64,000 nucleotides of DNA. Source: Streptomyces alboflavus. GTDB lineage: Bacteria; Actinomycetota; Actinomycetes; Streptomycetales; Streptomycetaceae. The position numbers and the translations under genes are program-made. Numbering within the stretch: the first letter of the stretch is position 1; each line of letters starts with the position of its first letter. Where the stretch lies: contig NZ_JNXT01000023.1 of assembly GCF_000716675.1 (NCBI RefSeq), forward strand, positions 70,930 through 134,929, read 5' to 3'. Below the pieces are notes generated by a model. That model saw nothing but the letters and a program-made list of their open reading frames with translations, was not told where the DNA came from and did no database searches. Positions 40,107-48,087 of the stretch are shown here, in pieces.

Positions 40107-40949
40107 ATGCCTCAGCTTCCCCAGCCCACCGCAGCCGAACTCCGCCGCGACCCGCTGCCGTTGCGGGGGCGCACCGCCCTCGTCACCGGCGCGAGCCGTC
40201 GCGGGGGCATCGGCTACGCCGTCGCCCGCCGCCTCGCCGCGTACGGGGCGAGCGTCTATCTGCACCACCACGTCCCGCACGACGCCGAGATGCCCTGGGG
40301 TGCCGACCGGCCGGAGGACGTCGCCGCCTCCGTCCGCGAGGCGCGGGCCGACCCGGACGCCCTCGTTCGTCACGGCCCGGCCGACCTCGCCGACGCCGAC
40401 GCGCCCGCCGCACTCGTCGCCACGGCGGCCGAAGCCCTCGGCGGGCGCCTGGACATCCTCGTCGCCAACCACGCCCGCAGCGGCATGGACGGCACCCTCG
40501 ACGAGATCGACGCGGCCATGCTCGACGTGCACTGGGCGGTCGACACTCGCTCGGTGATCCTGCTCGTGCAGGCGTACGCGCGGTTGCGCGCCGGGCTCCC
40601 GCCGCGCACGCCCGGCGGCCGCGTCATGATGATGACGTCCGGCCAGGACAGCGCGGGCGGCATGCCGGACGAGATCGCCTACAGCCTGCAGAAGGGCGCC
40701 CTCGCCTCGGTGACCCGCTCGCTCGCCACCTCGCTGTCCGACCTCGCCGTCACGGTGAACACCGTCAACCCCGGCCCCGTGGACACGGGCTACATGTCCG
40801 GGGAGGCGTACGAGAACATCGCCGCCCTCTTCCCGGCGGGCCGCTGGGGCATGCCCGACGACCCGGCCCGCCTGCTCGCCTGGCTCGCCACGGACGAGGC
40901 CGAGTGGATCACGGGGCAGGTCATCAACTCGGAGGGCGGCATCCGCTGA
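40107..40949 (+). CDS. Short-chain dehydrogenase/reductase
   Basis: A 280-residue classical SDR. It has the NAD(P) motif TGASRRGGIGYAVARRLA (an extra Arg/Gly after the usual TGxxxGIG), NHA in place of the NNAG motif, MMMTSGQD with the catalytic Ser, YSLQKGAL with Tyr-x3-Lys and NPGPVDTGYM. The TGASRRGGIG loop matches 3-ketoacyl-ACP-reductase-like SDRs of Streptomyces annotated as oxidoreductases. Substrate unknown. Confidence 0.9.
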   Translation: MPQLPQPTAAELRRDPLPLRGRTALVTGASRRGGIGYAVARRLAAYGASVYLHHHVPHDAEMPWGADRPEDVAASVREARADPDALVRHGPADLADADAPAALVATAAEALGGRLDILVANHARSGMDGTLDEIDAAMLDVHWAVDTRSVILLVQAYARLRAGLPPRTPGGRVMMMTSGQDSAGGMPDEIAYSLQKGALASVTRSLATSLSDLAVTVNTVNPGPVDTGYMSGEAYENIAALFPAGRWGMPDDPARLLAWLATDEAEWITGQVINSEGGIR

Positions 40950-41032
40950 CGCAGGCCCCGGTCCGGGACCGGGGAGACCGACGAGGCCGGGGGAGACGGG
41001 GCGGGAGCCCGAAGGCGCCCGCCCCGCCCGCC

Positions 41033-42745
41033 TCAGAGCGCCGAGAGCTCGTCCACCAGGTCGTCGAGCCCCAGCGACCCCTGCGAAAGCGCCGCCATGT
41101 GCCACGCCTTCGCGTCGAACGCGTCCCCGTGCCGCCGCCGTGCGTTCTCGCGCCCGAGCAGCCAGGCGCGCTCGCCGAGCTTGTAGCCGATGGCCTGGCC
41201 GGGAATCGTCAGATAGCGGGTCATCTCGCTCTCGACGAAGTCCGCGGGCCGGCTGCAGTGCGCCCCGTAGAACTCCTGGGCGAGGTCGGGGGTCCAGCGC
41301 TCGCCGGGGTGGAACGGGGAGTCCGCGGGGATCTCCAGCTCCAGGTGCATGCCGATGTCGACGATGACCCGGAGGGCGCGCATCATCTGCGCGTCCAGGT
41401 AGCCGAGGCGCCGCTCGGGGTCGGTGAGGAAGCCCAGCTCGTCCATCAGGCGCTCCGCGTACAGCGCCCAGCCCTCCGCGTTGGCGCTGACGATGCCCAC
41501 GGTCGCCTGGTAGCGGGACAGGTCCTCGGCGACGTGCGCCCACTGCGCGAGCTGCAGATGGTGGCCGGGCACGCCCTCGTGGTACCAGGTGGACACCAGG
41601 TCGTACACGGGGAAGCGGGTCTCGCCCATGGTGGGCAGCCAGGTCCTGCCGGGGCGCGAGAAGTCCTCGGAAGGGCCGGTGTAGTACGGGGCGGCGGCGC
41701 CGCCGGGCGGGGCGATCCGCGACTCCACCTTCCGCACCCGCTCGGCGAGTTCGAAGTGCGTGCCGTCCAGCGCCTCGATCGCCTCGTCCATGAGGTCCTG
41801 CAGCCACTGCCGGACCTCGTCGACGCCGTCGATGTGCGCGCCGTGCTCGTCGATGTGCGCGAGGGCCACCCAGGGCGTGGCCGCGCCCGGCAGGATCTTC
41901 TCGGCCTCGGTCCGCATCTCGCCGAGCAGCCGGTGGTACTCGGCCCAGCCGTACGCGTACGCCTCGTCCAGATCCAGGTCCGTGCCGTTGAAGTGGCGCG
42001 AGAGGCGGGCGTAGCGCTCCCGGCCCACGACCTCGGGCGCGCCCTCGATCGCGGGCGCGTACACGTCCCGCATCCAGTCGCGCAGCGCCACGACCGCGCC
42101 GGTCGCCGCCTTCGCCGCCGTGTCGAGGTCGGTCCGCAGCGCCTGCGGCCCGTCCGCCGCGAACTCCTCGTACCAGCCGGGACCGCCCTCGGCGCCCGCC
42201 CACTGCGTCAGCTGCTCGATGAACGTCGCCGTCGGCCGGGGCGCGGCGAACAGCTTGCGCTCCAGACCCAGTTCGAGGGCGGCCCGGTAGCCCTCGTACG
42301 CGCCGGGCACCGCCCGCAGCCGCTCGGCGATCGCCGCCCAGTCCTCGTCGGTGTCCGTCGGCGTCACCGTGAAGATCTCCCGGACCGCGTGCGGCGCGGT
42401 GTGCAGATTGCCGACGGCGCGCAGGCCCTCGTCGGCGTCGTGCACGGCGAGCTCCGCCGTGAGCCGCTCGCGCAGCAGCCGCGCGCAGCGCCGCTCCACG
42501 TCGGAGTCGGCGCCCGGGCGCGCCTCGGCCTCGTCGAGCCGCGCCAGCGTCGTGCGGGCGAGCGCCGCGAGGGCGTCGAGGCCCGCGGGGGAGAGGTCGG
42601 GGAGTTTGCTGTTGCTCTCCTTGACGCCGAGGTAGGTGCCGGTGATGGGGTCCAGGGCGATGAGCTCGTCGACGTAAGTGTCGGCGACCTGGCGGGGCAG
42701 CGGGCCCGGGCCCGCTGCCGTGGGGGTGATGTTCGTGTCTGACAT
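41033..42745 (-). CDS. DUF885-family metallopeptidase-like protein
   Basis: A 570-residue protein of the DUF885 family, with the zinc-type motif HEGVPGHHLQ (variant of HExxH) in WYHEGVPGHHLQLAQ, and the downstream EGWALYAERLMDELGF block that supplies a third ligand. The N-terminal half is helical (DELIALDPITGTYLGVKESNSKLPDLSPAGLDAL). Family members are gluzincin-like peptidases with poorly known substrates. The start is ATG 42745. No signal peptide is present, so it is probably cytoplasmic. It is convergent with the SDR gene. Confidence 0.92.
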   Translation of the reverse strand: MSDTNITPTAAGPGPLPRQVADTYVDELIALDPITGTYLGVKESNSKLPDLSPAGLDALAALARTTLARLDEAEARPGADSDVERRCARLLRERLTAELAVHDADEGLRAVGNLHTAPHAVREIFTVTPTDTDEDWAAIAERLRAVPGAYEGYRAALELGLERKLFAAPRPTATFIEQLTQWAGAEGGPGWYEEFAADGPQALRTDLDTAAKAATGAVVALRDWMRDVYAPAIEGAPEVVGRERYARLSRHFNGTDLDLDEAYAYGWAEYHRLLGEMRTEAEKILPGAATPWVALAHIDEHGAHIDGVDEVRQWLQDLMDEAIEALDGTHFELAERVRKVESRIAPPGGAAAPYYTGPSEDFSRPGRTWLPTMGETRFPVYDLVSTWYHEGVPGHHLQLAQWAHVAEDLSRYQATVGIVSANAEGWALYAERLMDELGFLTDPERRLGYLDAQMMRALRVIVDIGMHLELEIPADSPFHPGERWTPDLAQEFYGAHCSRPADFVESEMTRYLTIPGQAIGYKLGERAWLLGRENARRRHGDAFDAKAWHMAALSQGSLGLDDLVDELSAL

Positions 42746-42830
42746 GCGGACATCCTGGTACGGGACAGGGCCGCACGTCACTGGCGCGTCGGGGCCGCAC
42801 GGGGCGCGACGGCGATCAACCGTCCCTTAG

Positions 42831-42860
42831 TTGACCGGTCGTTCCAGTTGGGGTTAACTT
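42831..42860 (+). promoter_or_regulatory. tetR promoter with operator TTGACCGGTCGTTC over the -35 box
   Basis: TTGACC (42831-42836), an 18-bp spacer and TAACTT (42855-42860) end 7 bp before the TetR ATG, indicating a leaderless mRNA. The -35 box is embedded in TTGACCGGTCGTTC (42831-42844), whose core GACCGGTC is palindromic. The complement, GAACGACCGGTCAA, matches the site before the downstream dehydrogenase at 43522-43535 except at one base. Confidence 0.6.
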
Positions 42861-42867
42861 CTGCCGT

Positions 42868-43452
42868 ATGGCGAGGACCAAGGAATTCGACCCCGACGCC
42901 GCGCTCAGGGCCGCGCTCGACCTGTTCTGGAGCCGTGGCTACGAGGCGACGTCCATGGCGGACCTCGTCGAGCACCTCGGCATCGGCCGCGCCAGCATCT
43001 ACGCGACCTTCGGCAACAAGCGCGAGCTGTATCTGAAGGCCATGGACCGCTATACGGAACTGAACGATCCGCTGCTGCTCGACGAGCTCTCCCGGCCCGG
43101 CCCCGCGCTGCCGGGGGTCCGCGCCCTGCTCGATCGGTTCGTCGCCGAGTCGTCCGCGCCGGACACCGGCCGTGCGGGCTGCTTCGTCACCAACACGGCG
43201 GCGGAGCTCGCCCCGCACGACGCCGCGGCCGACCGCCGGGTCGAGCTGAACTGGGAGCAGATCGAGACCCTGCTGCACGCCGCGCTCACCCGCGCGCGAG
43301 CCCAGGGCGAGATCCCCGAGGACCGCGATCCGCGCGCCCTCGCCCGCATGCTGCTCGTGCTGCTCCAGGGCATGCGGGTGGTCGGCAAGGTCTCCGGCGG
43401 CGAGGCCCGCGTGCGGGCGGCGGCGCAGCAGGCGCTGGCGCTGCTGGCATAG
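42868..43452 (+). CDS. TetR-family transcriptional regulator
   Basis: A 194-residue protein with a TetR N-terminal HTH (FDPDAALRAALDLFWSRGYEATSMADLVEHLGIGRASIYATFGNKRELYLKAMDRY) and a ligand-binding C-terminal domain (CFVTNTAAELAPHD, typical of the TetR_C_6/AcrR-like group). The start is ATG 42868, expected to be the 5' end of the mRNA. It should repress its own promoter and the next gene through the shared GAACGAYCGGTCAA operator. Confidence 0.92.
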   Translation: MARTKEFDPDAALRAALDLFWSRGYEATSMADLVEHLGIGRASIYATFGNKRELYLKAMDRYTELNDPLLLDELSRPGPALPGVRALLDRFVAESSAPDTGRAGCFVTNTAAELAPHDAAADRRVELNWEQIETLLHAALTRARAQGEIPEDRDPRALARMLLVLLQGMRVVGKVSGGEARVRAAAQQALALLA

Positions 43453-43521
43453 GCGGTCACCGCACCGACTCTCCCCGTCCTGGCGCGCCGTGCCCGGGCG
43501 GATTCTCACGCCTCAATACAA

Positions 43522-43535
43522 GAACGATCGGTCAA
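43522..43535. promoter_or_regulatory. Operator GAACGATCGGTCAA upstream of the dehydrogenase gene
   Basis: Identical to the complement of the tetR operator (42831-42844) in 13 of 14 positions, and 29 bp before the ribosome-site-proximal ATG of the NAD-binding dehydrogenase. It is a likely TetR target. Confidence 0.6.
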
Positions 43536-43564
43536 TTATGACAGTCCCTTCGAGGAGGACGCAC

Positions 43565-44467
43565 ATGGCGCAGAAGAAGGTCGCCGTACTCGGCACGGGG
43601 ATCATCGGCGCACCCGTGGCACGCCATCTGCGCGCGCACTTCGCGGTGCGCGTCTGGAACAGGACCCGCGCGAGGGCGGAGCCCCTCGCCGCCCACGACG
43701 GCCTTGAGGTGTGCGGCACCCCGGCCGAGGCGGTCGCGGGCGCCGACGTCGTCGTGACCGTCCTCAAGGACGGCCCCGCCGTGCGCGAGGCGATGGCGGC
43801 GGCCGCCCCCGCGCTTGCCGAAGGCGCGGTGTGGGTGCAGCTGAGCACGGTCGGCGCGGAGGAGATCGACGAGCTGGCGCGGCTCGCGGACGCGTACGGG
43901 CTCGTGCTGTACGACGCGCCGGTACAGGGCACCAAGCAGCCCGCGGAGAACGGCGCGCTGGTGGTCCTCGCCTCCGGGCCGCGAACCGCCGGGGAGCCGC
44001 TGGAGCTCGCCCGGCTCGTGTTCGACGCGATCGGCTCGCGCACGGTCTGGGTCTCCGGTGAACCCGGCGCGGCCAGCCGCCTCAAGCTCGCCCTGAACAG
44101 CCTCGTGTTCGCCCTCACGCACGGCGCCGCCGAATGCCTCGCCCTGGCCGAGGCGTTGGGCGTGGACCCGGCGCTCGTCGTCGACGCGGTCGCGGGCGGC
44201 CCCCTGGACAGCCCGTTCTTCCAGGCCAAGGCCGCCGCGATCCGCGCGGGCGACTACTCGGCCAGCTTCTCCGTGAGCAACTCCGTCAAGGACGCGGAAC
44301 TCGTCGTGGCGGCGGCGGAGTCGGCCGGGGTCGCGGCCGATGTCGGCGCGGCCGGACTCGCCCGGTTCCGGCGCGCGGTCGGCGCCGGACATGGCGACAA
44401 GGACATGGCCGCCTCGTACCTCGTGGCCCCGGCCGGCGCGGGGCGGAACCCGGGCGCGGGGGACTGA
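43565..44467 (+). CDS. NAD(P)-dependent 6PGDH/HIBADH-family dehydrogenase
   Basis: A 300-residue protein. N-terminal Rossmann fold (MAQKKVAVLGTGIIGAPVARHLRAHFAVRVWNRTRARAEPLAAHDGLEV) and C-terminal helical NAD-binding_11 domain (LKLALNSLVFALTHGAAECLALAEALGVDPALVVDAVAGG ... DYSASFSVSNSVKDAELVVAAAE). The Lys in KLALN is the usual catalytic position. The related families reduce or oxidise 3-hydroxy acids. AGGAGG at 43553 precedes the ATG. It is separated from the TetR gene by 112 bp with a matching operator. Confidence 0.9.
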   Translation: MAQKKVAVLGTGIIGAPVARHLRAHFAVRVWNRTRARAEPLAAHDGLEVCGTPAEAVAGADVVVTVLKDGPAVREAMAAAAPALAEGAVWVQLSTVGAEEIDELARLADAYGLVLYDAPVQGTKQPAENGALVVLASGPRTAGEPLELARLVFDAIGSRTVWVSGEPGAASRLKLALNSLVFALTHGAAECLALAEALGVDPALVVDAVAGGPLDSPFFQAKAAAIRAGDYSASFSVSNSVKDAELVVAAAESAGVAADVGAAGLARFRRAVGAGHGDKDMAASYLVAPAGAGRNPGAGD

Positions 44468-44481
44468 GGGCTCCGCGCGGC

Positions 44482-44526
44482 GGACGCCCGCACCCCGACC
44501 GCGCGAGGCGGGGGATGCGGGCGTCC
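44482..44526 (+). terminator. Hairpin after the dehydrogenase gene
   Basis: GGACGCCCGCA (44482-44492) and TGCGGGCGTCC (44516-44526) form a perfect 11-bp stem, with a partly paired loop, 14 bp past the dehydrogenase stop. Confidence 0.65.
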
Positions 44527-44548
44527 TTCGCGGCCGGGCCCTTCGGCG

Positions 44549-44566
44549 GCCCCGGACCGCCGGGGC
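44549..44566 (-). terminator. Hairpin GCCCCGG-accg-CCGGGGC at the end of the ACT-GNAT gene
   Basis: A perfect 7-bp stem with a four-base loop lies 20 bp beyond the stop of the minus-strand gene at 44586. Confidence 0.6.
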
Positions 44567-44585
44567 TTCCCGGTAGCCCTGGACG

Positions 44586-46061
44586 CTACTGGTGGCTGTC
44601 GTACGGCAGTTGCGACCGCACCGGCGTGGCGTCGAGGCGGGCGGTGATGACGAGCGTGCCCTCCTCGATCTGGAAGTCCAGGGGGAGGCGCAGACCGCGC
44701 ATCGCGGCGACCATGCCGGTGTTGGACGACTGCGTGACCGCGTACACGCTCTCGCAGCCCGCCTCGATCGCCATCGAGACCAGCCGGCCGAGGAGTTCGC
44801 CGCCGATGCCGCGGCGCTGCCAGTCGTCCTCGACGAGCAGCGCGATCTCCGTCTCGTCGCCGTCCCACAGCAGATGGCCGAGGCCGACGACACGGCCGGA
44901 CGCGGTGCGCGCGGCGAGCGTTCGGCCGAAGCGCGGGCTCAGGAGGTGGTTGAGATAGCGGTCGGCGTCGTTGACCGGGCCGTGGTAGCGCATGCTCAGG
45001 GTGCGCTTCGAGCAGCGCTCGTGCATGTCCTTGGCGGCGTCGAGGTCGCCCGTGTCGGCGCGGCTCACCGTGATGTCGCTGCCCTCGGGGAGCGTCAGGA
45101 CGTCCTGGCCGCGCGGGACGCGCGGGCCGAGCCGGGTGTCCAGCTCCACGAGCGCCCGCGCGCGGGCGAACTCCGTGGGGGTGAACGGGAGATAGGGGCG
45201 CTCGACCGTGATCACTCCGCCCTCGGGGGCCCGCAGCCGCAGCACGGTCCCGTCGAGGACGCCCTCGACGGGCGCCGCTTCCTCCTGTGCCCCCTCCGTC
45301 CGGCTCGCCTTGGCGGGCAGGGAACGGATGGTGCACCGGCCGAGCAACTGGCGCAGTGCGAGCGGAAGTTCCGCCGCGTCCAGGGCCGTGCGCGTGGCCA
45401 GGCCGAGGATCCGGGTCGGCGCGTCCACCAGGTCGTGGGCGTCGGCCCGCTCGACCCAGGTGCTCGATCCGCCCGCGCGCGAGACCGTGCGGGTGAGGTC
45501 GGCGGCGGGCAGCGCCGCCGGGGCCCGCAGCAGGAACTCGTCGACCGTGCCGTCGGCCAGCGGGTGGGTCTGCAGGCTCAGGATGTCGACGCCGTCCCCC
45601 GCCAGCGCCGTGCACAGCGCGGCGAGCGAGCCGGGGGCGTCGCGCACGGTCGTGCGCATGCGCCACAGCGTCGTCGGCTCGGGCCGCGGACCGGCCGCCG
45701 CGCCGGTGGCTTCCGGCGCGGTCGTGGCGGCCGCGGCGGTGGTGCAGCCGGTGTTGGTGGTGTCCCCGGTCCGGTCCTGGGCCGGGAGCGGCGGGGTGCC
45801 CGTATCGGGTCCGTCCGCGTCCGGCGGCGCATGCGTGTGGCGCCGTGCCCACCATGTGTGGAACCCGGCCGTGGCCGCCAGGATCACGGCCGACACCAGG
45901 AGAAGCTCGGGCCCGTCCGGGCCGTGCCCCACGAGATTGGCCACCGCGTCCGCCACGGCCACGGCCGTGAACAGGGCGGCGAGTTCGACGAGGTCCCGGC
46001 GCCAGTGGTGCACCGGCCTGCCGTGCCTCTTGCGCGTCACATCAGACATGTCAGCACTCAT
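44586..46061 (-). CDS. Membrane-anchored ACT-domain/GNAT acetyltransferase fusion
   Basis: A 491-residue protein. Two N-terminal hydrophobic segments (LVELAALFTAVAVADAVANLVG, LLLVSAVILAATAGFHTWWARR) are followed by a low-complexity spacer. An ACT domain comes next (MRTTVRDAPGSLAALCTALAGDGVDILSLQTHPLADGTVDEFLLRAPA, about 165-240). A C-terminal GNAT has the acetyl-CoA loop EDDWQRRGIGGELLGRLVSMAIEAGC. ACT domains usually sense amino acids, so acetylation may be ligand-controlled. Starts at 46061 or 46049 are both plausible. The combination with transmembrane helices is uncommon. Confidence 0.82.
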   Translation of the reverse strand: MSADMSDVTRKRHGRPVHHWRRDLVELAALFTAVAVADAVANLVGHGPDGPELLLVSAVILAATAGFHTWWARRHTHAPPDADGPDTGTPPLPAQDRTGDTTNTGCTTAAAATTAPEATGAAAGPRPEPTTLWRMRTTVRDAPGSLAALCTALAGDGVDILSLQTHPLADGTVDEFLLRAPAALPAADLTRTVSRAGGSSTWVERADAHDLVDAPTRILGLATRTALDAAELPLALRQLLGRCTIRSLPAKASRTEGAQEEAAPVEGVLDGTVLRLRAPEGGVITVERPYLPFTPTEFARARALVELDTRLGPRVPRGQDVLTLPEGSDITVSRADTGDLDAAKDMHERCSKRTLSMRYHGPVNDADRYLNHLLSPRFGRTLAARTASGRVVGLGHLLWDGDETEIALLVEDDWQRRGIGGELLGRLVSMAIEAGCESVYAVTQSSNTGMVAAMRGLRLPLDFQIEEGTLVITARLDATPVRSQLPYDSHQ

Positions 46062-46200
46062 GCAGTCACTCTGGCCGAAGGGTGTTGCGTGATCACGAAC
46101 GGTTTGTGACTGATGGGTTAAGAGCGGTTCTGTCCGTTTCATTACTCTTTGCTCACCCCGGTTGTCCGTTGCTGTCCCCCGTATGCCCGCAACGGTCCGC

Positions 46201-46236
46201 GCGGGTGCCGACCGGAGGTGGCCGGTCCGCACCCGC
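46201..46236 (-). terminator. Terminator downstream of phoD
   Basis: A 15-bp stem with one mismatch (46201-46215 with 46222-46236) and loop AGGTGG, starting 8 bp after the phoD stop on the minus strand. Confidence 0.75.
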
Positions 46237-46244
46237 GCGGGTCG

Positions 46245-47825
46245 TCACTGGCCCACGCGTCCCGGCTGCAGCACCTTGGTGAAGAGCACGCCTCCGCCCT
46301 GCTGCCGCAGTCGCACCGTCAACTCGCCGCTGTCGCCGTCGATGTCCACCTCTCCGTAGTAGGGCGGTGTCTCCGCCGGCGATGTGTTGGCACGGTCCGG
46401 CGCCTTGACGAACGTCTGGTCCGGGCCGAAGGTTCCATCGAGTTTCACGGCCGGGAAACCGCCCGCGGCGAGCGGCCCGGACACGAATTCCCAGAACGGC
46501 GCGAAGTCCTTGAAGGCAGCGCGCGAGGGGTCGTAGTGTTGCGCCGAGGTGTAGTGCACATCGGCCGTCAGCCACACCGTGCCCGTGATCCGGCGGTGCT
46601 TGATGTGCCGGAGCAGCTCGGCGATCTGCAGCTCACGGCCGAGCGGCGCGCCCGGGTCGCCCTGCGCGACGGCCTCGAAGTTCGTCTGGCCGTCGCCGAC
46701 CACCAGGCCGAGCGGCATGTCGGAGGCGATGACCTTCCACACTGCGCGCGAGCGCGACAGCTCCCGCTTCAGCCAGGCGAGCTGCTCGGCGCCCAGGATG
46801 CCGGTGGCGTCCTCGGGCTGCCGGTTCGGCGAGTTGGCGTTGCGGTACGTGCGCATGTCGAGCACGAACACATCGAGGAGCGGGCCGTGCCTGAGCACCC
46901 GGTACACCCGTCCGTCGCGGTCGCCGGGGCGCTGCGTGGAGATCGGGTAGTACTCGCTGAACGCCCGCAGCGAGCGCCCCGCGAGGACGTCGACGTCCTT
47001 CTCCGTGTAGCGCGGGTCCTCCAGGATCTGCCCGGGGTACCAGTTGTTGCGCACCTCGTGGTCGTCCCACTGCACGATGGACGGCACCTGGGCGTTGAAC
47101 CGGCGTACGTGCTCGTCGAGGAGGTTGTACCGGAAGTTGCCGCGGAACTCCGCGAGGGTCTCGGCGACCTTCGACTTCTCCGGAGTGGTGATGTTCTTCC
47201 ACACCCGGCCGTCGGGCAGCTTGACGCTCGCCTGGATGGGCCCGTCGGCGTAGATGTTGTCACCGCTGCACAGGAAGAAGTCGGGGTTGCGGCCGCGCAT
47301 CTCCTCGTACACCCGCCAGCCGCCGAGCTCCGGGTTGATGCCCCAGCCCTGGCCCGCGATGTCCCCCGACCACAGGAAGCGCACGTCGTCCCGGCGTCTG
47401 AGCGAGGTCGTGCGGAACGTGCCGGTGACCGGTTTTCCCGTGCGGCGCGGGTCGTCGGGGTCGGCCAGGAGCACGCGGTAGTGGATCTGCTCGCCGGCGG
47501 GCAGCCCGCGAAGGCGCGTGGTGCCGGTGAAGTCGGTGCGGGGGCCGAGCAGCGGGCCGTGCCAGCGGGTCGGCCGCCGGAACGACTCCGTGGCGGACGT
47601 CTCCACGATCATGCGGGCGGGCCGGTCGGAGCGCACCCACACGAGCCCCGAGTGCGCGCCCACGTCACCGGCCTGCACCCCCCAGTCGGCGCTCGGGCGC
47701 CCCCGCAGGGCCAGCGCCGGGGCCGCGCCGGACAGCGCGGGCACGGTGAGTGCCGCGGGCACGACGAGCGAACCGCGCAGCAGGCTGCGGCGGCGCGGAG
47801 ACGGGCTCGACGGACGGTGTGACAT
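46245..47825 (-). CDS. phoD: PhoD-family alkaline phosphatase/phosphodiesterase, Tat-exported
   Basis: A 526-residue protein. A twin-arginine signal (PRRRSLLRGSLVVPAALTVPALSGA) precedes an Fn3-like N-domain (FGVQAGD-like GVQAGDVGAHSGLVWVR) and the PhoD metallophosphatase core: FLWSGDIAGQG, CSGDNIYADG, VQWDDHEVRNNW, WKVIASDMPLG and TGTVWLTADVHYTSAQHY. The family binds Fe/Ca and hydrolyses phosphodiesters and monoesters outside the cell. ATG 47825 is preceded by GGAGG. A PHO-box-like repeat lies about 70 bp upstream, consistent with phosphate-starvation expression. Confidence 0.95.
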   Translation of the reverse strand: MSHRPSSPSPRRRSLLRGSLVVPAALTVPALSGAAPALALRGRPSADWGVQAGDVGAHSGLVWVRSDRPARMIVETSATESFRRPTRWHGPLLGPRTDFTGTTRLRGLPAGEQIHYRVLLADPDDPRRTGKPVTGTFRTTSLRRRDDVRFLWSGDIAGQGWGINPELGGWRVYEEMRGRNPDFFLCSGDNIYADGPIQASVKLPDGRVWKNITTPEKSKVAETLAEFRGNFRYNLLDEHVRRFNAQVPSIVQWDDHEVRNNWYPGQILEDPRYTEKDVDVLAGRSLRAFSEYYPISTQRPGDRDGRVYRVLRHGPLLDVFVLDMRTYRNANSPNRQPEDATGILGAEQLAWLKRELSRSRAVWKVIASDMPLGLVVGDGQTNFEAVAQGDPGAPLGRELQIAELLRHIKHRRITGTVWLTADVHYTSAQHYDPSRAAFKDFAPFWEFVSGPLAAGGFPAVKLDGTFGPDQTFVKAPDRANTSPAETPPYYGEVDIDGDSGELTVRLRQQGGGVLFTKVLQPGRVGQ

Positions 47826-47892
47826 GAAGACGCCTCCAGGGACGGCGAATCGATCGGATGTGCAGTGCCACGTGTACTGCTGCGCCACGGCG

Positions 47893-47914
47893 CCCACGCG
47901 AACCACAAGTGAAC
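47893..47914 (-). promoter_or_regulatory. PHO-box-like direct repeat upstream of phoD
   Basis: On the minus strand two adjacent 11-nt units read GTTCACTTGTG and GTTCGCGTGGG, fitting the PhoP direct-repeat unit. They end 67 bp before the phoD ATG. The PhoP regulon of Streptomyces includes phoD, which makes this the best-supported of the three PHO-like sites here. Confidence 0.65.
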
Positions 47915-47969
47915 AACCGCCCATGGGACGAGGGGAACAGCCGCGCCGGACACCGGTTTCGCGCGTGCC

Positions 47970-48058
47970 GAGCACCGGCGCCCGGTGCTCGACGCGCGCG
48001 TGGTCCGAGCTCGGTACGCGCGCGTGGTCCGACTCCCGAGGTCCCTGAGCCTCGGGAG
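47970..48058. repeat. Hairpin and 17-bp direct repeat between phoD and the alpha/beta hydrolase
   Basis: GAGCACCGG-cgc-CCGGTGCTC (47970-47990) is a perfect 9-bp hairpin. The 17-mer ACGCGCGCGTGGTCCGA occurs twice (47992-48008 and 48016-48032). CTCCCGAG/CTCGGGAG (48033-48040 and 48051-48058) forms another stem that may terminate the minus-strand hydrolase gene. Confidence 0.65.
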
Positions 48059-48087
48059 GCCTTCGGCCCGCGCCCGCCCTGTCGAGG

